A stretch of DNA of 64,000 nucleotides from Sporomusa sp. KB1 (GCF_007830295.1 NZ_VLKC01000001.1:329773-393772); one strand, 5' to 3'. Shown: positions 7,460-16,523, counted from the stretch's first letter. Notes: generated from the letters alone by a model not told the origin. Program-made: numbers and translations.

Positions 7460-9844
7460 TTACCAACTATAGTCTTCTTGATCAACCAACCCTCGGCCTG
7501 TCAACTTATCCAGCATTATTCGCTGTTCTACCTGGGCCACATGTTTTTTGGTTGATTTAACTGCATCGGGATTAACCGAAATAGAGTCAATCCCGCTTTT
7601 AACCAGAAACTCAGTAAAGTCCAAATACACGCTAGGAGCCTGACCGCAAATTGACACGGTCTTACCGTCCCGATGAGCCACTTCAATAAGCCGTCTGACA
7701 GCTCGCTTAACCGCCAGATCTCGCTCACTGAAAAGATGAGATACGGTCTCATTATCCCTGTCACAGCCGAGGATGAGCATTGTCAAATCATTAGATCCGA
7801 TAGAGTAACCATCAACAAATTTATTGAAGCAATCAGCTAAAATTATATTGGATGGAATTTCGGCCATTAGCCATACTTTGAAATCCGGTCCGCGCCACAG
7901 TCCTTCATTAGTCATCAGCTGTGTTACCTTTTCCATCTCAGCTACCGTTCGACAGAAAGGTATCATGACGTTAAGGTTCTTGAACCCGTAATCTTCCCTG
8001 ACTTTACGTACAGCTTTAAGTTCCAATTTAAATGCCCCAATATATTTAGGATCGTAATAACGGGAAGCACCACGCCAGCCTAATAGCGCACTTGGTTCAT
8101 AAGGCTCGTATTTATCTCCGCCTTTTAAATCGCGATATTCACTTGATTTAAAATCGCTGAATCGAAGTACTACCGGCCGTGGAGCCAACGCCTGACATAC
8201 CTTTCGTATGCCTTCAGCCAAACCATCTACGACCCGTTCTGGACGGCCTGTTTCCATTAAATAAAGTGGATGTTCATGGATATATGTTGTCCAGATAAAC
8301 TCTTCCCGCATTAGCCCAATACCATCACATGGTAAAGAGCCATATTTATCAGCTAAATCCGGATCTCCCAGATTCATATATATTTTGGTTCCGGTTACAG
8401 GGATAATCTCGGCCACGGTCAGGCTTTCCGCCGGTTTCTCCGCAGCAGCTACCAAATCCTCAATAGTACCTTGGTACACCACGCCATTGCTTGCATCTAC
8501 CGTTATTGTCATCCCGTCTTTGATAGCTTCAGTGGCTCCAATACCACGGCTTTTTGTTCCTACAATGCAGGGAATGCCCAATTCTCTACTAACAATAGAG
8601 GCATGACAGGTCATCCCGCCTAAGTTGGTAATAATAGCTTTGGCTTTTTTCATGGCAGGAACCCAGTCAGGCGCTGTCATTTCTGTAATTAAAATTTCAC
8701 CATCTTTAAACATATCAATAAGTTCCGGATTATTAACAACTCGTGCTACACCACTGGCTTTGCCAGGACTTGCCGGCAACCCCTGCACAATTATTTTGCG
8801 ACCAGAGATGATTGGCGTCGAACCGTTGACCATTATTGGGTTATCTTTGTTGCTGCGTGACCAGACAGTCTCCGGCCGGGCCTGCAGTATCCACATTTTT
8901 TGGTTCCGTTCGTCAATACCCCATTCAATATCCATATATGATCCGTAATGTTTTTCAATGTCTAAAGCATACTGGGCCAGTTTTTTAATCTCATCGTCAC
9001 TTAACACCTGGGCGTTTACCAAATTCCTTGGTACTGGCTGCTCCTCACACCCGCCGGTAGCCTTTCGTACCAACATGACAGCCTTTTCGTTAATATTACG
9101 GTTTTTAATCTCAAGACAGTTTTTACGTACCCAAAAGCTATCAGGAGTAACAATTCCCTGGACAATGTATTCACCTAAACCCCAGGCTCCTTCAATAAGG
9201 ATGTTGTTATCATCGCCTGTAGCTACATCCACAGTGAACATTACACCTGCAGCCTTGGAAAATACCATCATTTGCACAACAGCGCTTAACGCTACTTCCA
9301 ATTGGCCGAAATTCTTCGTCGCCCGGTAGTATACGGCCCGATCGGTAAAGGTAGACGCATAACATTCTTTGATTTTAGCAATCACTTCTTCGACACCGCG
9401 GACATTAAGATACGTATCCTGTTGACCGGCAAAGCTAGCATCAGGCAAATCTTCAGCGGTAGCACTTGAACGTACGGCCACAAACGGATCGTTCTCGCCA
9501 ACTTTGGTAGCCAATTGCTGATAGGCCATACTAATTGCCGTTGCCAATTTTGTCGGCATAGAAGCCGCCATGATTTCTTTGCGAATTTCAGCACTAATAT
9601 TTCTAAGTTTTTTGCTATCCTCTACGTCATCAAGTTTTTCTAGAAAAACAGCTATTTTTTCTTTTAATTTACTTTGCTCCATAAAATAGTTATAAGCTTC
9701 GGCAGTAGTGGCAAATCCATATGGCACCGGTACACCAGTGCTGGAAGTCAACTCTCCTAATGATGCTGCCTTACCACCTACAATCCCCACATCACCTTTA
9801 TTAATCTCATTAAACCACAAGACTAATTTAGCTTCTTTATTCAT
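7460..9844 (-). CDS. ppsA: Phosphoenolpyruvate synthase
   Basis: A 794-residue enzyme converting pyruvate, ATP and water to PEP, AMP and phosphate, used in gluconeogenesis from C2/C3 compounds. The N-terminal ATP-grasp domain (GGKAASLGEL, AVRSSATAEDLPDASFAGQ) is followed by the swivelling domain with phospho-His in GGMTCHASI. The C-terminal TIM barrel ends with GQAPS, bearing the catalytic Cys just before it. The Thr preceding the phospho-His Cys is the residue modified by PSRP-type regulators in this family. I start at the ATG at 9844, eight bases after GGGAGG. A CcpN-like regulator gene follows at about 40 bases, suggesting a two-gene unit. Confidence 0.93.
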   Translation of the reverse strand: MNKEAKLVLWFNEINKGDVGIVGGKAASLGELTSSTGVPVPYGFATTAEAYNYFMEQSKLKEKIAVFLEKLDDVEDSKKLRNISAEIRKEIMAASMPTKLATAISMAYQQLATKVGENDPFVAVRSSATAEDLPDASFAGQQDTYLNVRGVEEVIAKIKECYASTFTDRAVYYRATKNFGQLEVALSAVVQMMVFSKAAGVMFTVDVATGDDNNILIEGAWGLGEYIVQGIVTPDSFWVRKNCLEIKNRNINEKAVMLVRKATGGCEEQPVPRNLVNAQVLSDDEIKKLAQYALDIEKHYGSYMDIEWGIDERNQKMWILQARPETVWSRSNKDNPIMVNGSTPIISGRKIIVQGLPASPGKASGVARVVNNPELIDMFKDGEILITEMTAPDWVPAMKKAKAIITNLGGMTCHASIVSRELGIPCIVGTKSRGIGATEAIKDGMTITVDASNGVVYQGTIEDLVAAAEKPAESLTVAEIIPVTGTKIYMNLGDPDLADKYGSLPCDGIGLMREEFIWTTYIHEHPLYLMETGRPERVVDGLAEGIRKVCQALAPRPVVLRFSDFKSSEYRDLKGGDKYEPYEPSALLGWRGASRYYDPKYIGAFKLELKAVRKVREDYGFKNLNVMIPFCRTVAEMEKVTQLMTNEGLWRGPDFKVWLMAEIPSNIILADCFNKFVDGYSIGSNDLTMLILGCDRDNETVSHLFSERDLAVKRAVRRLIEVAHRDGKTVSICGQAPSVYLDFTEFLVKSGIDSISVNPDAVKSTKKHVAQVEQRIMLDKLTGRGLVDQEDYSW

Positions 9845-10255
9845 TTTTATTGCCTCCCTCTCCACCATATTAATATTTGTTATATACTAATACGCTTATA
9901 ATCAATATATAGTATATACTATATATTAATTATACTATATAAATTCTATGTTTCCTGCAAAATTAACGATATGATAAATAATATTTTCATTTTTTACCAA
10001 TTAACTTGAACTGTGTAACCTGTCCACTCTATACTCTAGCATTCACTTTTATTCAATTACTAAGTTAAAGAGCCGAGTTTCCATGCTAATGAAAACCGGC
10101 TCTTTATTTTGTATGATTGACTATTATTTTCATATGCTATAGGAACAGTTACAGGACTTATTTCTCCAACTTGGGGGCGGTCAATATAAGCGTCAAATAT
10201 TAATGATATAATTGATAGTCTCAATTATATCATTGTTTCTTTTTGGTACCAGAAC
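9845..10255. other. Intergenic region with inverted repeats upstream of ppsA
   Basis: No gene seen in about 410 bases. The AT-rich stretch 9880-9960 contains repeated TATA-like steps and presumably holds the ppsA promoter. A hairpin at 10067-10106 (AGAGCCG...CGGCTCT followed by TTTATTTT) looks like a plus-strand terminator. At 10202-10234 there is a perfect 14-bp inverted repeat with a 5-base loop, very AT-rich, of unknown role. Confidence 0.5.
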
Positions 10256-10295
10256 AAAAAAAACACCAGCTAAGCCAAATATGTCATAGCTGATG
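10256..10295 (-). terminator. Terminator of the htrA gene
   Basis: On the minus strand a 9-bp stem (CATCAGCTA / TAGCTGGTG, one G-T pair) is followed by eight T. It lies about 65 bases after the htrA stop codon. Confidence 0.65.
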
Positions 10296-10361
10296 CATCT
10301 AACCTAATGTTATTACTGTTTCAATCCACGCCCCTGTGATGAGGGCGATATAGATTTTTTG

Positions 10362-11483
10362 TTATCTTTCTGCAATTTTTATTGGTACAAATATAGTTTT
10401 ACCGTCCCTATAAATTAATACAACCACTTCGTCCCCAATCTTTGCATTCGATACTTCTTTCTTTAATCTATCGGGATCACTCATTTTTTTCTTATTATAT
10501 TCAAGAACAATATCTCCCCGTTTAAGACCTGCCTTTTGGGCAGGAGAGCTTTCTGCAACTGCACTTATTAATACTCCTTCAGGCTCTTGTAACCCAAAGT
10601 AATTAGCAAGTTCCTTAGTAATGGGTTGCATGTAAATCCCCAACCATGGTCTGATAACTTTTCCTTCATTAATAAGTTGGTCTACTACTTGGGTAACAGT
10701 TGAACTAGGAATTGCAAATCCTATTCCTTGAGCTTGCGCGTTAATTGCCGTATTAATACCAATTACTTTTCCTTGAAGATTTATTAAAGGACCACCACTA
10801 TTGCCCGGGTTAATTGAGGCATCAGTTTGTAAAAGATCTGTAAACTGATTTTCATTAATAGTAAGTGGTCTACCTTTTGCGCTTATAACACCAACTGTAA
10901 CAGTATGGTCAAGTCCATATGGGTTACCAATTGCTATAACCCAGCTGCCTACTTCCAGTTTGTTGGAATCCCCAAATTCCAGAGATGGAAGATCATCACC
11001 GGCGTCAATCTTTACTATCGCCAAATCCAATTGTTCATCTGAACCAATTAATTTAGCAGCATAGGGTTCTTTTCTATTGGTTAAATAGGCATGTATTTTT
11101 GCAGCGCCGGCAACCACATGATTATTAGTTACGATATAACCATCTTTAGAAATAATAAAACCTGAACCCAATGCTTTTGTTAGTCCCGGTTTTCTTTTAT
11201 ACTGTTCTCCAAAGAAATCTCTAAAAAAGGGATTATTTAGAAACGGATCACCATTGTTTTGAATTTGTGTCTCAGTCTCAATTTTTACTACAGCTGGTCC
11301 TGCTTGTTTTACGATAGTTTGGATTGTGTCAGGCCCTAGAAATACATTTGGTGAGGCTGCTTCCAGATTTTGAGCTGCCTCAACAGATGAAACTCTGCCG
11401 CCAAGAATCAAACCAACAGTAAAAAAAACAGTTACGCTAATAAGAAGAGCAACGCTTAACAGTGATTTTTTATTGTGCTTCAT
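10362..11483 (-). CDS. htrA: HtrA/DegP-family membrane-anchored serine protease
   Basis: A 373-residue protease acting on the outer face of the membrane in protein quality control. One N-terminal membrane segment (about residues 7-28) anchors it. The trypsin-like domain has the triad His122 (TNNHVV), Asp153 (DLAIVK) and Ser229 (GNSGGP). A single PDZ domain (about 275-365) follows, with the GLKRGDIVL motif. The ATG has a GGGGG site. It is monogenic, with its own terminator. HtrA genes are often controlled by CssRS-type systems, but none is visible here. Confidence 0.92.
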   Translation of the reverse strand: MKHNKKSLLSVALLISVTVFFTVGLILGGRVSSVEAAQNLEAASPNVFLGPDTIQTIVKQAGPAVVKIETETQIQNNGDPFLNNPFFRDFFGEQYKRKPGLTKALGSGFIISKDGYIVTNNHVVAGAAKIHAYLTNRKEPYAAKLIGSDEQLDLAIVKIDAGDDLPSLEFGDSNKLEVGSWVIAIGNPYGLDHTVTVGVISAKGRPLTINENQFTDLLQTDASINPGNSGGPLINLQGKVIGINTAINAQAQGIGFAIPSSTVTQVVDQLINEGKVIRPWLGIYMQPITKELANYFGLQEPEGVLISAVAESSPAQKAGLKRGDIVLEYNKKKMSDPDRLKKEVSNAKIGDEVVVLIYRDGKTIFVPIKIAER

Positions 11484-11630
11484 AATGTTCTACCCCCTTT
11501 AAAATCCTTTCATTGAGTTGTTATAATCATCAATTGATGAAATACATCACTCTATATTACATTTTTCACCAGAAGGTAAAATTCCTGCAAAAAGTTTTTT
11601 CAAAACTCTACATTTCCTTAATTCTAAAGA

Positions 11631-11732
11631 TTATTTATTCTCTAAATTACATATGTCCTTCATGATTTGGTTACTTAACTTTGTATCATCAACAACTAAA
11701 ATACGTTGCCTTTCATACTCCAAAGTTATCAT
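11631..11732 (-). pseudogene. Truncated response-regulator receiver domain (33 codons)
   Basis: Four bases after the STAS stop codon an ATG opens a frame whose product contains RILVVDDTKLSNQIMKDI. This is the beta1 strand, acidic pair and alpha1 helix of a CheY-type receiver. The frame then ends at a TAA after 33 codons; a full receiver needs about 120, and the phosphorylatable Asp is missing. I found no continuation in another frame downstream. The tight coupling to the STAS gene suggests an original STAS-receiver operon that has been cut short. It is probably non-functional. Confidence 0.65.
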
Positions 11733-11736
11733 CACT

Positions 11737-12021
11737 TCACGAAGGTAATCGATATAATCCCGTTGACGTAAGCATATCCAGTACTGAACCTGTGGCTCCT
11801 CTCATTGATATGTTAACACCTTTACGTCTTCCTTCAAAGACTATTGCGGCAATAACTCCAACACCGGCAGCATCCATATAAAGAGTGTCTTTAAAATCAA
11901 GACAGATAGCTGTAGATTCACCTTTAAAGAAGCTGTAGACTTTGTCGCGAACGCAATCAGCATTAACGGCAAGACATTCAAGACCAATAGCAACCACAAA
12001 ATAATTATAATTCTCTTTCAC
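11737..12021 (-). CDS. STAS-domain protein (anti-sigma factor antagonist type)
   Basis: A protein of about 94 residues with a single STAS domain. The core ICLDFKDTLYMDAAGVGVIAAI matches SpoIIAA/RsbV proteins, although at the position of the phosphorylated Ser the sequence reads DAAGVG, so the usual Ser/Thr switch residue appears absent. I start at the GTG at 12021, preceded by a GGGGGTGG ribosome site; an in-frame TTG at 12048 has none. The leader carries a c-di-GMP-I riboswitch, so expression is probably tied to the second messenger. Downstream lies a truncated receiver domain. The partner kinase or anti-sigma factor is not in the window. Confidence 0.7.
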   Translation of the reverse strand: MKENYNYFVVAIGLECLAVNADCVRDKVYSFFKGESTAICLDFKDTLYMDAAGVGVIAAIVFEGRRKGVNISMRGATGSVLDMLTSTGLYRLPS

Positions 12022-12086
12022 CAGTCCACCCCCGAAGAATACGTACAAAATATCAATGTAAAATGTATAATAATATCCAATAACGT

Positions 12087-12185
12087 ACGATAAGACTTGG
12101 CTTGTGCCAAGTCCTTTAAGACGCTGGCAAAAGCCTTAGTCGTTCTATCCAGGAGAAGTAAACCTTTCCTTCTGGATAATAAAAA
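12087..12185. repeat. Intergenic repeat family B, copy 1
   Basis: About 95 bases beginning GATAAGACTTGGCTTGTGCC and containing two hairpins: GACTTGGC/GCCAAGTC, and an outer stem around TCCAGGA...TTCTGGA. A second copy with about 80% visible identity lies at 23489-23580. In this copy the element is in the leader between the c-di-GMP riboswitch and the STAS gene. Confidence 0.6.
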
Positions 12186-12189
12186 ATTG

Positions 12190-12305
12190 CAAGTTTCAGC
12201 TACCTTTCATGCTGCAACCTGGCAATCTTAGACTAGAATCTTTAGACCCATGGCTTTGCGTCCCACCTTTTCAGGAGGTTTGCAGGAGGTTTGCCGATAT
12301 TATTT
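12190..12305 (-). promoter_or_regulatory. c-di-GMP-I (GEMM-I) riboswitch upstream of the STAS gene
   Basis: On the minus strand the GEMM-I landmarks appear in order: GCAAACC, a short stem with a GAAA-type loop, GGGACGCAAAGCC, ATGGGTCTAA, then after a second stem GATTGCCAGGTTGC. These are the conserved parts of the aptamer, including the tetraloop and its receptor. The 5' strand is duplicated in tandem (11-bp unit AGGAGGTTTGC, twice at 12283-12304), so two alternative P1 strands are available. Downstream hairpins at 12087-12185 may be the expression platform; no classic terminator with a T-run is visible. Confidence 0.85.
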
Positions 12306-12388
12306 TTTGTTTTATTCTGCATAACGCTTCAGAATCCTGCTTAGAACAAAAAAACATGCGTAATCTTCTTTAATAGCAGCTTCTGCTT

Positions 12389-12507
12389 TATCTTAGTACG
12401 CGAGTCAAGACTCCCGCCTCTACAGGCGGCATTAATTCAGGTGGAGTAGACTCTCCACCTGAATCCCCAATGTTTCAGCTATGCTGAAAAACGAGTTCAC
12501 TATACAG
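12389..12507 (+). repeat. Intergenic repeat family A, copy 1
   Basis: About 115 bases that fold into three hairpins: CCGCCTC...AGGCGG, TTCAGGTGGAG...CTCCACCTGAA with a TAGACT-type loop, and GTTTCAGC...GCTGAAA. Near-identical copies lie at 15180-15300 (same orientation) and 21258-21374 (inverted), with partial copies at 16424 and 28448. Confidence 0.75.
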
Positions 12508-12570
12508 ATTGTTACTGCTGAGCTTCTAACTTTATCGCGTGACTAACCTATTCCGATCCTTGAAGGCTTC

Positions 12571-13698
12571 CTATTCAAATTTGATATTAATTTCAACAAT
12601 CTCTGGCTGGTTACCAAGTCTTATTGGTGGGCCCCACGTACCATAGCCGCACGATACAATAAGTTGATACGCATCTTTTTTCAGATAGCCCCAGTCTTGT
12701 TCATATATTCGTTTGGTGATCAGATTATTGGGGAAGAACTGACCATTGTGTGTATGTCCGGATACTTGAAGATCCACACCTTGTTGAGCTGCTTCATTAA
12801 TGCGTGATGGTTGATGATCCATTACTATTATTGTTTTCTTCTTATCAATATCTTTCATTATATCTGCAAGTGTCCCTGTTCCTTTGGCAGCATATCGGAC
12901 AGCAGAAAGATCATCACGACCTACTATATAAATTGCATCACCAATCATGGTCCATTGATCTTGAAGGACAGTAATACCGTTATTTTTTAACAGTGAAACT
13001 GCTAAGGCCGGTTGTCCGCTAATATATTCATGGTTGCCAAGAACTGCATATGATCCAAAATGGGTTTTTACATTTCGAAGTGGTTCTGCGATCTTGTTGT
13101 TTACAACATATGTTGCGTTATCATCAATTTGATCGCCGGCATATAAGACTATATCCGGATTCAGTTCATTTAAGGATTTTGCTAATCGTTCTACTCGGTC
13201 AATTCCAATGACTCGTCCCATATGAATGTCTGACACCAAAACAATCTTTAGATTATCGATTCCTTCGGCCTGTTTATTTATCGACATATCATAGCGGGTT
13301 ATTACCGGGTTTAGCGCATTCCAAGCACCGTAAACTAACATTCCCAGGAGGATAAATAAAACTATATAACCCTGGTTGGTCATGTCTTTAGCTATAGCCG
13401 GTAAGAAATTCAATCGTTTATCAGCGACTTTTGTAATATCTACAATAAACCACAACAGCACTGACCAATAGGTTATGGCTAACCACCAATCACCGATGAT
13501 AAGTAAGCTTTCTGCCTTAGCTATACCCGCCCGTGCCAGTATACGTGAGAGAATAGGAGCGGATGCTACTAATATAAATATAGCCCAATAAAATATTGAC
13601 GGAACGCTTACCAAGGTTTTTAACCAGTAAAAAAAACGATTGCCAATATATACGTTAGCCAGTCCATAAACGATTGAGAAGGTTAGAAGAAATCCCAT
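12571..13698 (-). CDS. Membrane-anchored metallophosphoesterase (YkuE/YaeI-like)
   Basis: A 375-residue protein. The first about 140 residues form four hydrophobic segments. The remainder is a calcineurin-like phosphoesterase domain with the two-metal motifs SDIHMG, AGDQIDD, GNHEY and SGHTHNGQ, facing outward if the topology is as in related proteins. Relatives hydrolyse phosphodiesters or lipid-linked phosphates, but the substrate here is unknown. I start at the ATG at 13698, five bases after a GGGGG site; an in-frame TTG upstream lacks one. Flanked by repeat A and a terminator, it is probably transcribed alone. Confidence 0.85.
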   Translation of the reverse strand: MGFLLTFSIVYGLANVYIGNRFFYWLKTLVSVPSIFYWAIFILVASAPILSRILARAGIAKAESLLIIGDWWLAITYWSVLLWFIVDITKVADKRLNFLPAIAKDMTNQGYIVLFILLGMLVYGAWNALNPVITRYDMSINKQAEGIDNLKIVLVSDIHMGRVIGIDRVERLAKSLNELNPDIVLYAGDQIDDNATYVVNNKIAEPLRNVKTHFGSYAVLGNHEYISGQPALAVSLLKNNGITVLQDQWTMIGDAIYIVGRDDLSAVRYAAKGTGTLADIMKDIDKKKTIIVMDHQPSRINEAAQQGVDLQVSGHTHNGQFFPNNLITKRIYEQDWGYLKKDAYQLIVSCGYGTWGPPIRLGNQPEIVEINIKFE

Positions 13699-13796
13699 AT
13701 TAGCCCCCTGAAAAAACAATCATTTTTTATATTACAACGTAAATAAAAATCTATAAAATAGTAACAACCTAATGCAAGCATCCCCATAAATCTTTA

Positions 13797-13838
13797 AAAC
13801 TCCTGCCATATTTTTTATAACTATGACGGGAGTTTCTT
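13797..13838. terminator. Terminator-like hairpin upstream of the phosphoesterase
   Basis: Arms AAACTCCTGCCATA and TATGACGGGAGTTT pair at all but one or two positions around an 11-base loop and are followed by TCTTTC. It separates the phosphoesterase from the PadR region. Confidence 0.55.
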
Positions 13839-13961
13839 TCGGTTTATTTGAGTAAATATTGTTTAGCCCTGTTGCTGGCACTTATATTGCAGGACTTGTA
13901 ACTTTCTTTACTTTGAACCCAACCCTCATAATTGATATTAGCACATGAAGTTAACTCCATG

Positions 13962-14265
13962 TCAAGTTTTTTTTGAGGAGTGCAATATTATCATCCAGGG
14001 GCTATTTGTCCAATCTCTGCCGATGAAGATTCCTGCCAGCGCAAGAGTAAGGAAACATGGCGTAATGCCAATATAGTTAATGAAGAGGTTATGGTTGTAA
14101 CCACCGATTAAAACAGGACCTAACGCCAGAAATGATTTTCCATTCAGGGACGGCCCCAACATCAACACGGCTAACCAAAGCAGTATTGTGCCCGCATAAA
14201 GGTGCGGAGTGTAAGGAAGCAGCTTTCAAATAGGTTTGTACCATACGATTTTGTTCTAACGACAT
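13962..14265 (-). pseudogene. Broken gene coupled to the PadR regulator
   Basis: An ATG at 14265 overlaps the padR stop by 10 bases and begins SLEQNRMVQTYLKAA, a plausible start of the small membrane partner often encoded after PadR regulators. About 22 codons later the frame loses sense. Further along, another frame (ending at 13962) encodes a membrane-like segment (NYIGITPCFLTLALAGIFIG). I read this as one gene decayed by deletion or frameshift. The family cannot be named with confidence. Confidence 0.45.
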
Positions 14266-14597
14266 ACAATCGCCTCCCCGAGAATCTGTTCCACCGCCGA
14301 GCGGAATACAACCCACTCCCGCCTTTTTTCTTCAAGCTGCGACCGGCCCCGCTCGGTCAATCGGTAGTATTTCCTTTGCCGATTCCCCTTGGCGTCCGAC
14401 CAATAGGCTTCAAGCATCCCGTCCAGTTCTAGCGAATGCAATATAGGATAAAGCGTTCCTTCCTTGAAGTGAAACACCCCACCTGAAGTATTCTCCATCT
14501 CTTTGATCATTTCGTAGCCGTACATCGGTTTTCGTTCCAGCAATTTCAGAATAAGGATAACCGTACTTCCCTTAAGCAGTTCCTTATTGACCCGCAC
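14256..14597 (-). CDS. PadR-family transcriptional regulator
   Basis: A 113-residue winged-helix repressor. The PadR pattern is clear: LKGSTVILILKLLERKPMYGYEMIKEM, then the wing with HFKEGTLYPILHSLE, and the YYRLTERGRSQLEEK region near the end. Translation starts at a GTG with a GAGGGGG site about 9 bases upstream. PadR proteins usually control an adjacent membrane gene; the next gene here overlaps it but appears broken, so the local target may have been lost. Confidence 0.9.
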   Translation of the reverse strand: MRVNKELLKGSTVILILKLLERKPMYGYEMIKEMENTSGGVFHFKEGTLYPILHSLELDGMLEAYWSDAKGNRQRKYYRLTERGRSQLEEKRREWVVFRSAVEQILGEAIVCR

Positions 14598-14765
14598 TCT
14601 TGAATCCCCCTCATTTAAACATCGTTATTCAATGCATAGTATATCTATGTATTATAGTAATACACTTCCCAATTTTTTGCAATAGATTGTTCATTTAACA
14701 AGACTCAACTCTGTGCAATCTCTCTTAGAGAAAGGAATTTTTGGTCTAGGCCTTAAGGGCAATGT

Positions 14766-15152
14766 CTATTCCGAGACAATCTGTAAGCTTTGGGCGACTG
14801 CAGCATCCGCGGGAGCAAGATCGTACTGGTTCAATTCATGAATATCTACCCAGGCAAACATGTCGTGATCAGTCAAGACTGCATCTCCTTCAACCCACTC
14901 AGCCCAATAAAATAGCAAGTTTATCGGACCCCGTGAGTGCTGGTGCCGGACAGACATGAAATGTTCTCGCGCACATACACGCATACTTAATTCCTCAAAT
15001 ATCTCCCTCTCAAGACCTTGTTGGGGAGTTTCATTTTTTTCGATTTTACCGCCTGGAAACTCCCACTTACCATTTAGCTCTGGTGGAAACGTTCGTCTTG
15101 TAATTAGAAGTTTGTTATTTTTTTTTATTAAACCGGCTACTACTTCTTTCAT
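14766..15152 (-). CDS. Nudix hydrolase, MutT-like
   Basis: A 128-residue (deoxy)nucleoside triphosphate pyrophosphohydrolase of the MutT/CTP type. The Nudix box spans about residues 35-57: GGKIEKNE followed by REIFEEL, with the metal-binding glutamates present. The N-terminal VAGLIKKNNKLLITRR is typical of 8-oxo-dGTPases in Firmicutes. An AGGAGA site precedes the ATG. Substrate preference, oxidised nucleotide versus other NTP, cannot be read from sequence. Repeat A copy 2 lies immediately upstream. Confidence 0.85.
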   Translation of the reverse strand: MKEVVAGLIKKNNKLLITRRTFPPELNGKWEFPGGKIEKNETPQQGLEREIFEELSMRVCAREHFMSVRHQHSRGPINLLFYWAEWVEGDAVLTDHDMFAWVDIHELNQYDLAPADAAVAQSLQIVSE

Positions 15153-15179
15153 AAATGTAATCTCCTATATTATATTTTT

Positions 15180-15300
15180 ATCTTAGTACGCGAGTCAAGA
15201 CTCCCGCCTCTACAGGCGGCGTTAATTCAGGTGGAGTAGACTCTCCACCTGAATCCCCAATGTTTTAACTATGCTGAAACGAGTTCATTGTAACTGTATA
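15180..15300 (+). repeat. Intergenic repeat family A, copy 2
   Basis: Nearly identical to copy 1 at 12389-12507 over the first about 90 bases, including the same three hairpins; the third hairpin is weakened by base changes. It fills almost the whole space between the Nudix and threonine aldolase genes. Confidence 0.75.
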
Positions 15301-15326
15301 GCTGTTCAACAGTTCTTATATTCATA

Positions 15327-16376
15327 TCAACTCTCTAGCTTGTGTAATGCCTTAATATCTTTTATCAGCATTTCAACGTTTTCTTTCTTCGTAGCCCAAC
15401 TGGTACAAAATCTCACAGCACTGTGTTCAGTATCGACTTTTTCCCAGAAAGAATAAGAATACTTTTCGCTTAATTTGATTAACACCTCATTCGGTAAAAT
15501 TGGAAACTGCTGATTTGTCGTAGAATCATATCGGAAAGAAAATCCTTCTTCAGCAAATACCTCTCGAATCATCAGCGCCATATCGACGGCATGCTGAGAA
15601 ATTTCATAGTATAAACCATCTTCGAATAAGGTTTCAAACTGAATCCCCAATAATCTCCCCTTAGCCAGCATTCCTCCATTTTGCTTGATAATATACCGGA
15701 AATCTCTTTTCAAAGCATTATTTATAATTACTACGGCTTCCCCCATCAATGCTCCGATTTTCGTTCCCCCTATATAAAATATATCACATAGCCTTGCAAT
15801 ATCTGGCAAAGATAGATCACTATCTTTAGCAGCCAGACCATATCCTAATCTAGCACCATCCATAACAAGTGGCAATCCACATTCCCGGCAAACTTTACTT
15901 AGTGCTTCCAACTCGGATTTACTATAAATGGTTCCATTCTCGGTAGGGTGAGATATATAAACCAATCCGGGCTGCACCAAATGCTCGTGAGTTATATCAT
16001 TCCAGTGAGCATCATATAGCTTTTTTACATGTTTTGCCTGTATCTTTCCATCATCACTCGGCAAAGTAAGCACCTTATGACCAGTAGCTTCAATCGCTCC
16101 CGTCTCATGGATTGCGATATGTCCAGTAATTGCAGCAACTGCTCCTTGATGCGGGCGCAGAATCGAAGAGATGATAGTGGTATTCGCCTGTGTTCCTCCA
16201 ACTAAAAAGTGTATATCTGCATCCTCTACATGACAGGCTTTTCTAATATAAGCCCTGGCTCTTTCACAGTGTTCGTCCATTCCGTAGCCTGTTGTCTGCT
16301 CTTCATTAGTTTCCATTAATCGTATCATTATTCGCTCATGAGCACCTTCTGTATAATCACTCTCAAATCGTATCAT
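15327..16376 (-). CDS. Low-specificity L-threonine aldolase (PLP enzyme)
   Basis: A 349-residue PLP-dependent enzyme of the beta-eliminating lyase fold, predicted to cleave L-threonine/allo-threonine to glycine and acetaldehyde. Landmarks are the FESDYTEGAHERI start, GGTQANTT in the cofactor-binding region, MDGARLGYGL (Asp that contacts the PLP ring) and the Schiff-base Lys in YIGGTKIGALMG. GGAG lies about 10 bases before the ATG. It lies downstream of trpB2 in the same direction but is separated by a strong hairpin, so cotranscription from the T-box promoter is uncertain. A related amino-acid lyase activity is possible. Confidence 0.82.
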   Translation of the reverse strand: MIRFESDYTEGAHERIMIRLMETNEEQTTGYGMDEHCERARAYIRKACHVEDADIHFLVGGTQANTTIISSILRPHQGAVAAITGHIAIHETGAIEATGHKVLTLPSDDGKIQAKHVKKLYDAHWNDITHEHLVQPGLVYISHPTENGTIYSKSELEALSKVCRECGLPLVMDGARLGYGLAAKDSDLSLPDIARLCDIFYIGGTKIGALMGEAVVIINNALKRDFRYIIKQNGGMLAKGRLLGIQFETLFEDGLYYEISQHAVDMALMIREVFAEEGFSFRYDSTTNQQFPILPNEVLIKLSEKYSYSFWEKVDTEHSAVRFCTSWATKKENVEMLIKDIKALHKLES

Positions 16377-16423
16377 CTTTAATCTTCTCCAATTTTTCTA
16401 ATTTCTTCAGAATTAATAACTTT

Positions 16424-16475
16424 GTTCCGGTGGGGTAGACTCCCCACCGGAACCCGCCGATGTTCACTGTACAAA
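16424..16475. repeat. Partial family-A repeat: 12-bp perfect hairpin
   Basis: Arms GTTCCGGTGGGG (16424-16435) and CCCCACCGGAAC (16442-16453) around the loop TAGACT, followed by CCGCCGATGTTCACTGTAC. This is the second hairpin and tail of family A with compensatory changes in the stem, which supports selection on structure. Confidence 0.6.
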
Positions 16476-16523
16476 TCACGGACTATTTTATAATACCCCT
16501 ACCTTTTTTTGGGGTGAAGCATA

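Noticed and set aside
15327-16376. Threonine aldolase as part of the tryptophan T-box operon
   Set aside because: A 12-bp perfect hairpin separates it from trpB2 and its substrate is unrelated to tryptophan; cotranscription cannot be asserted.
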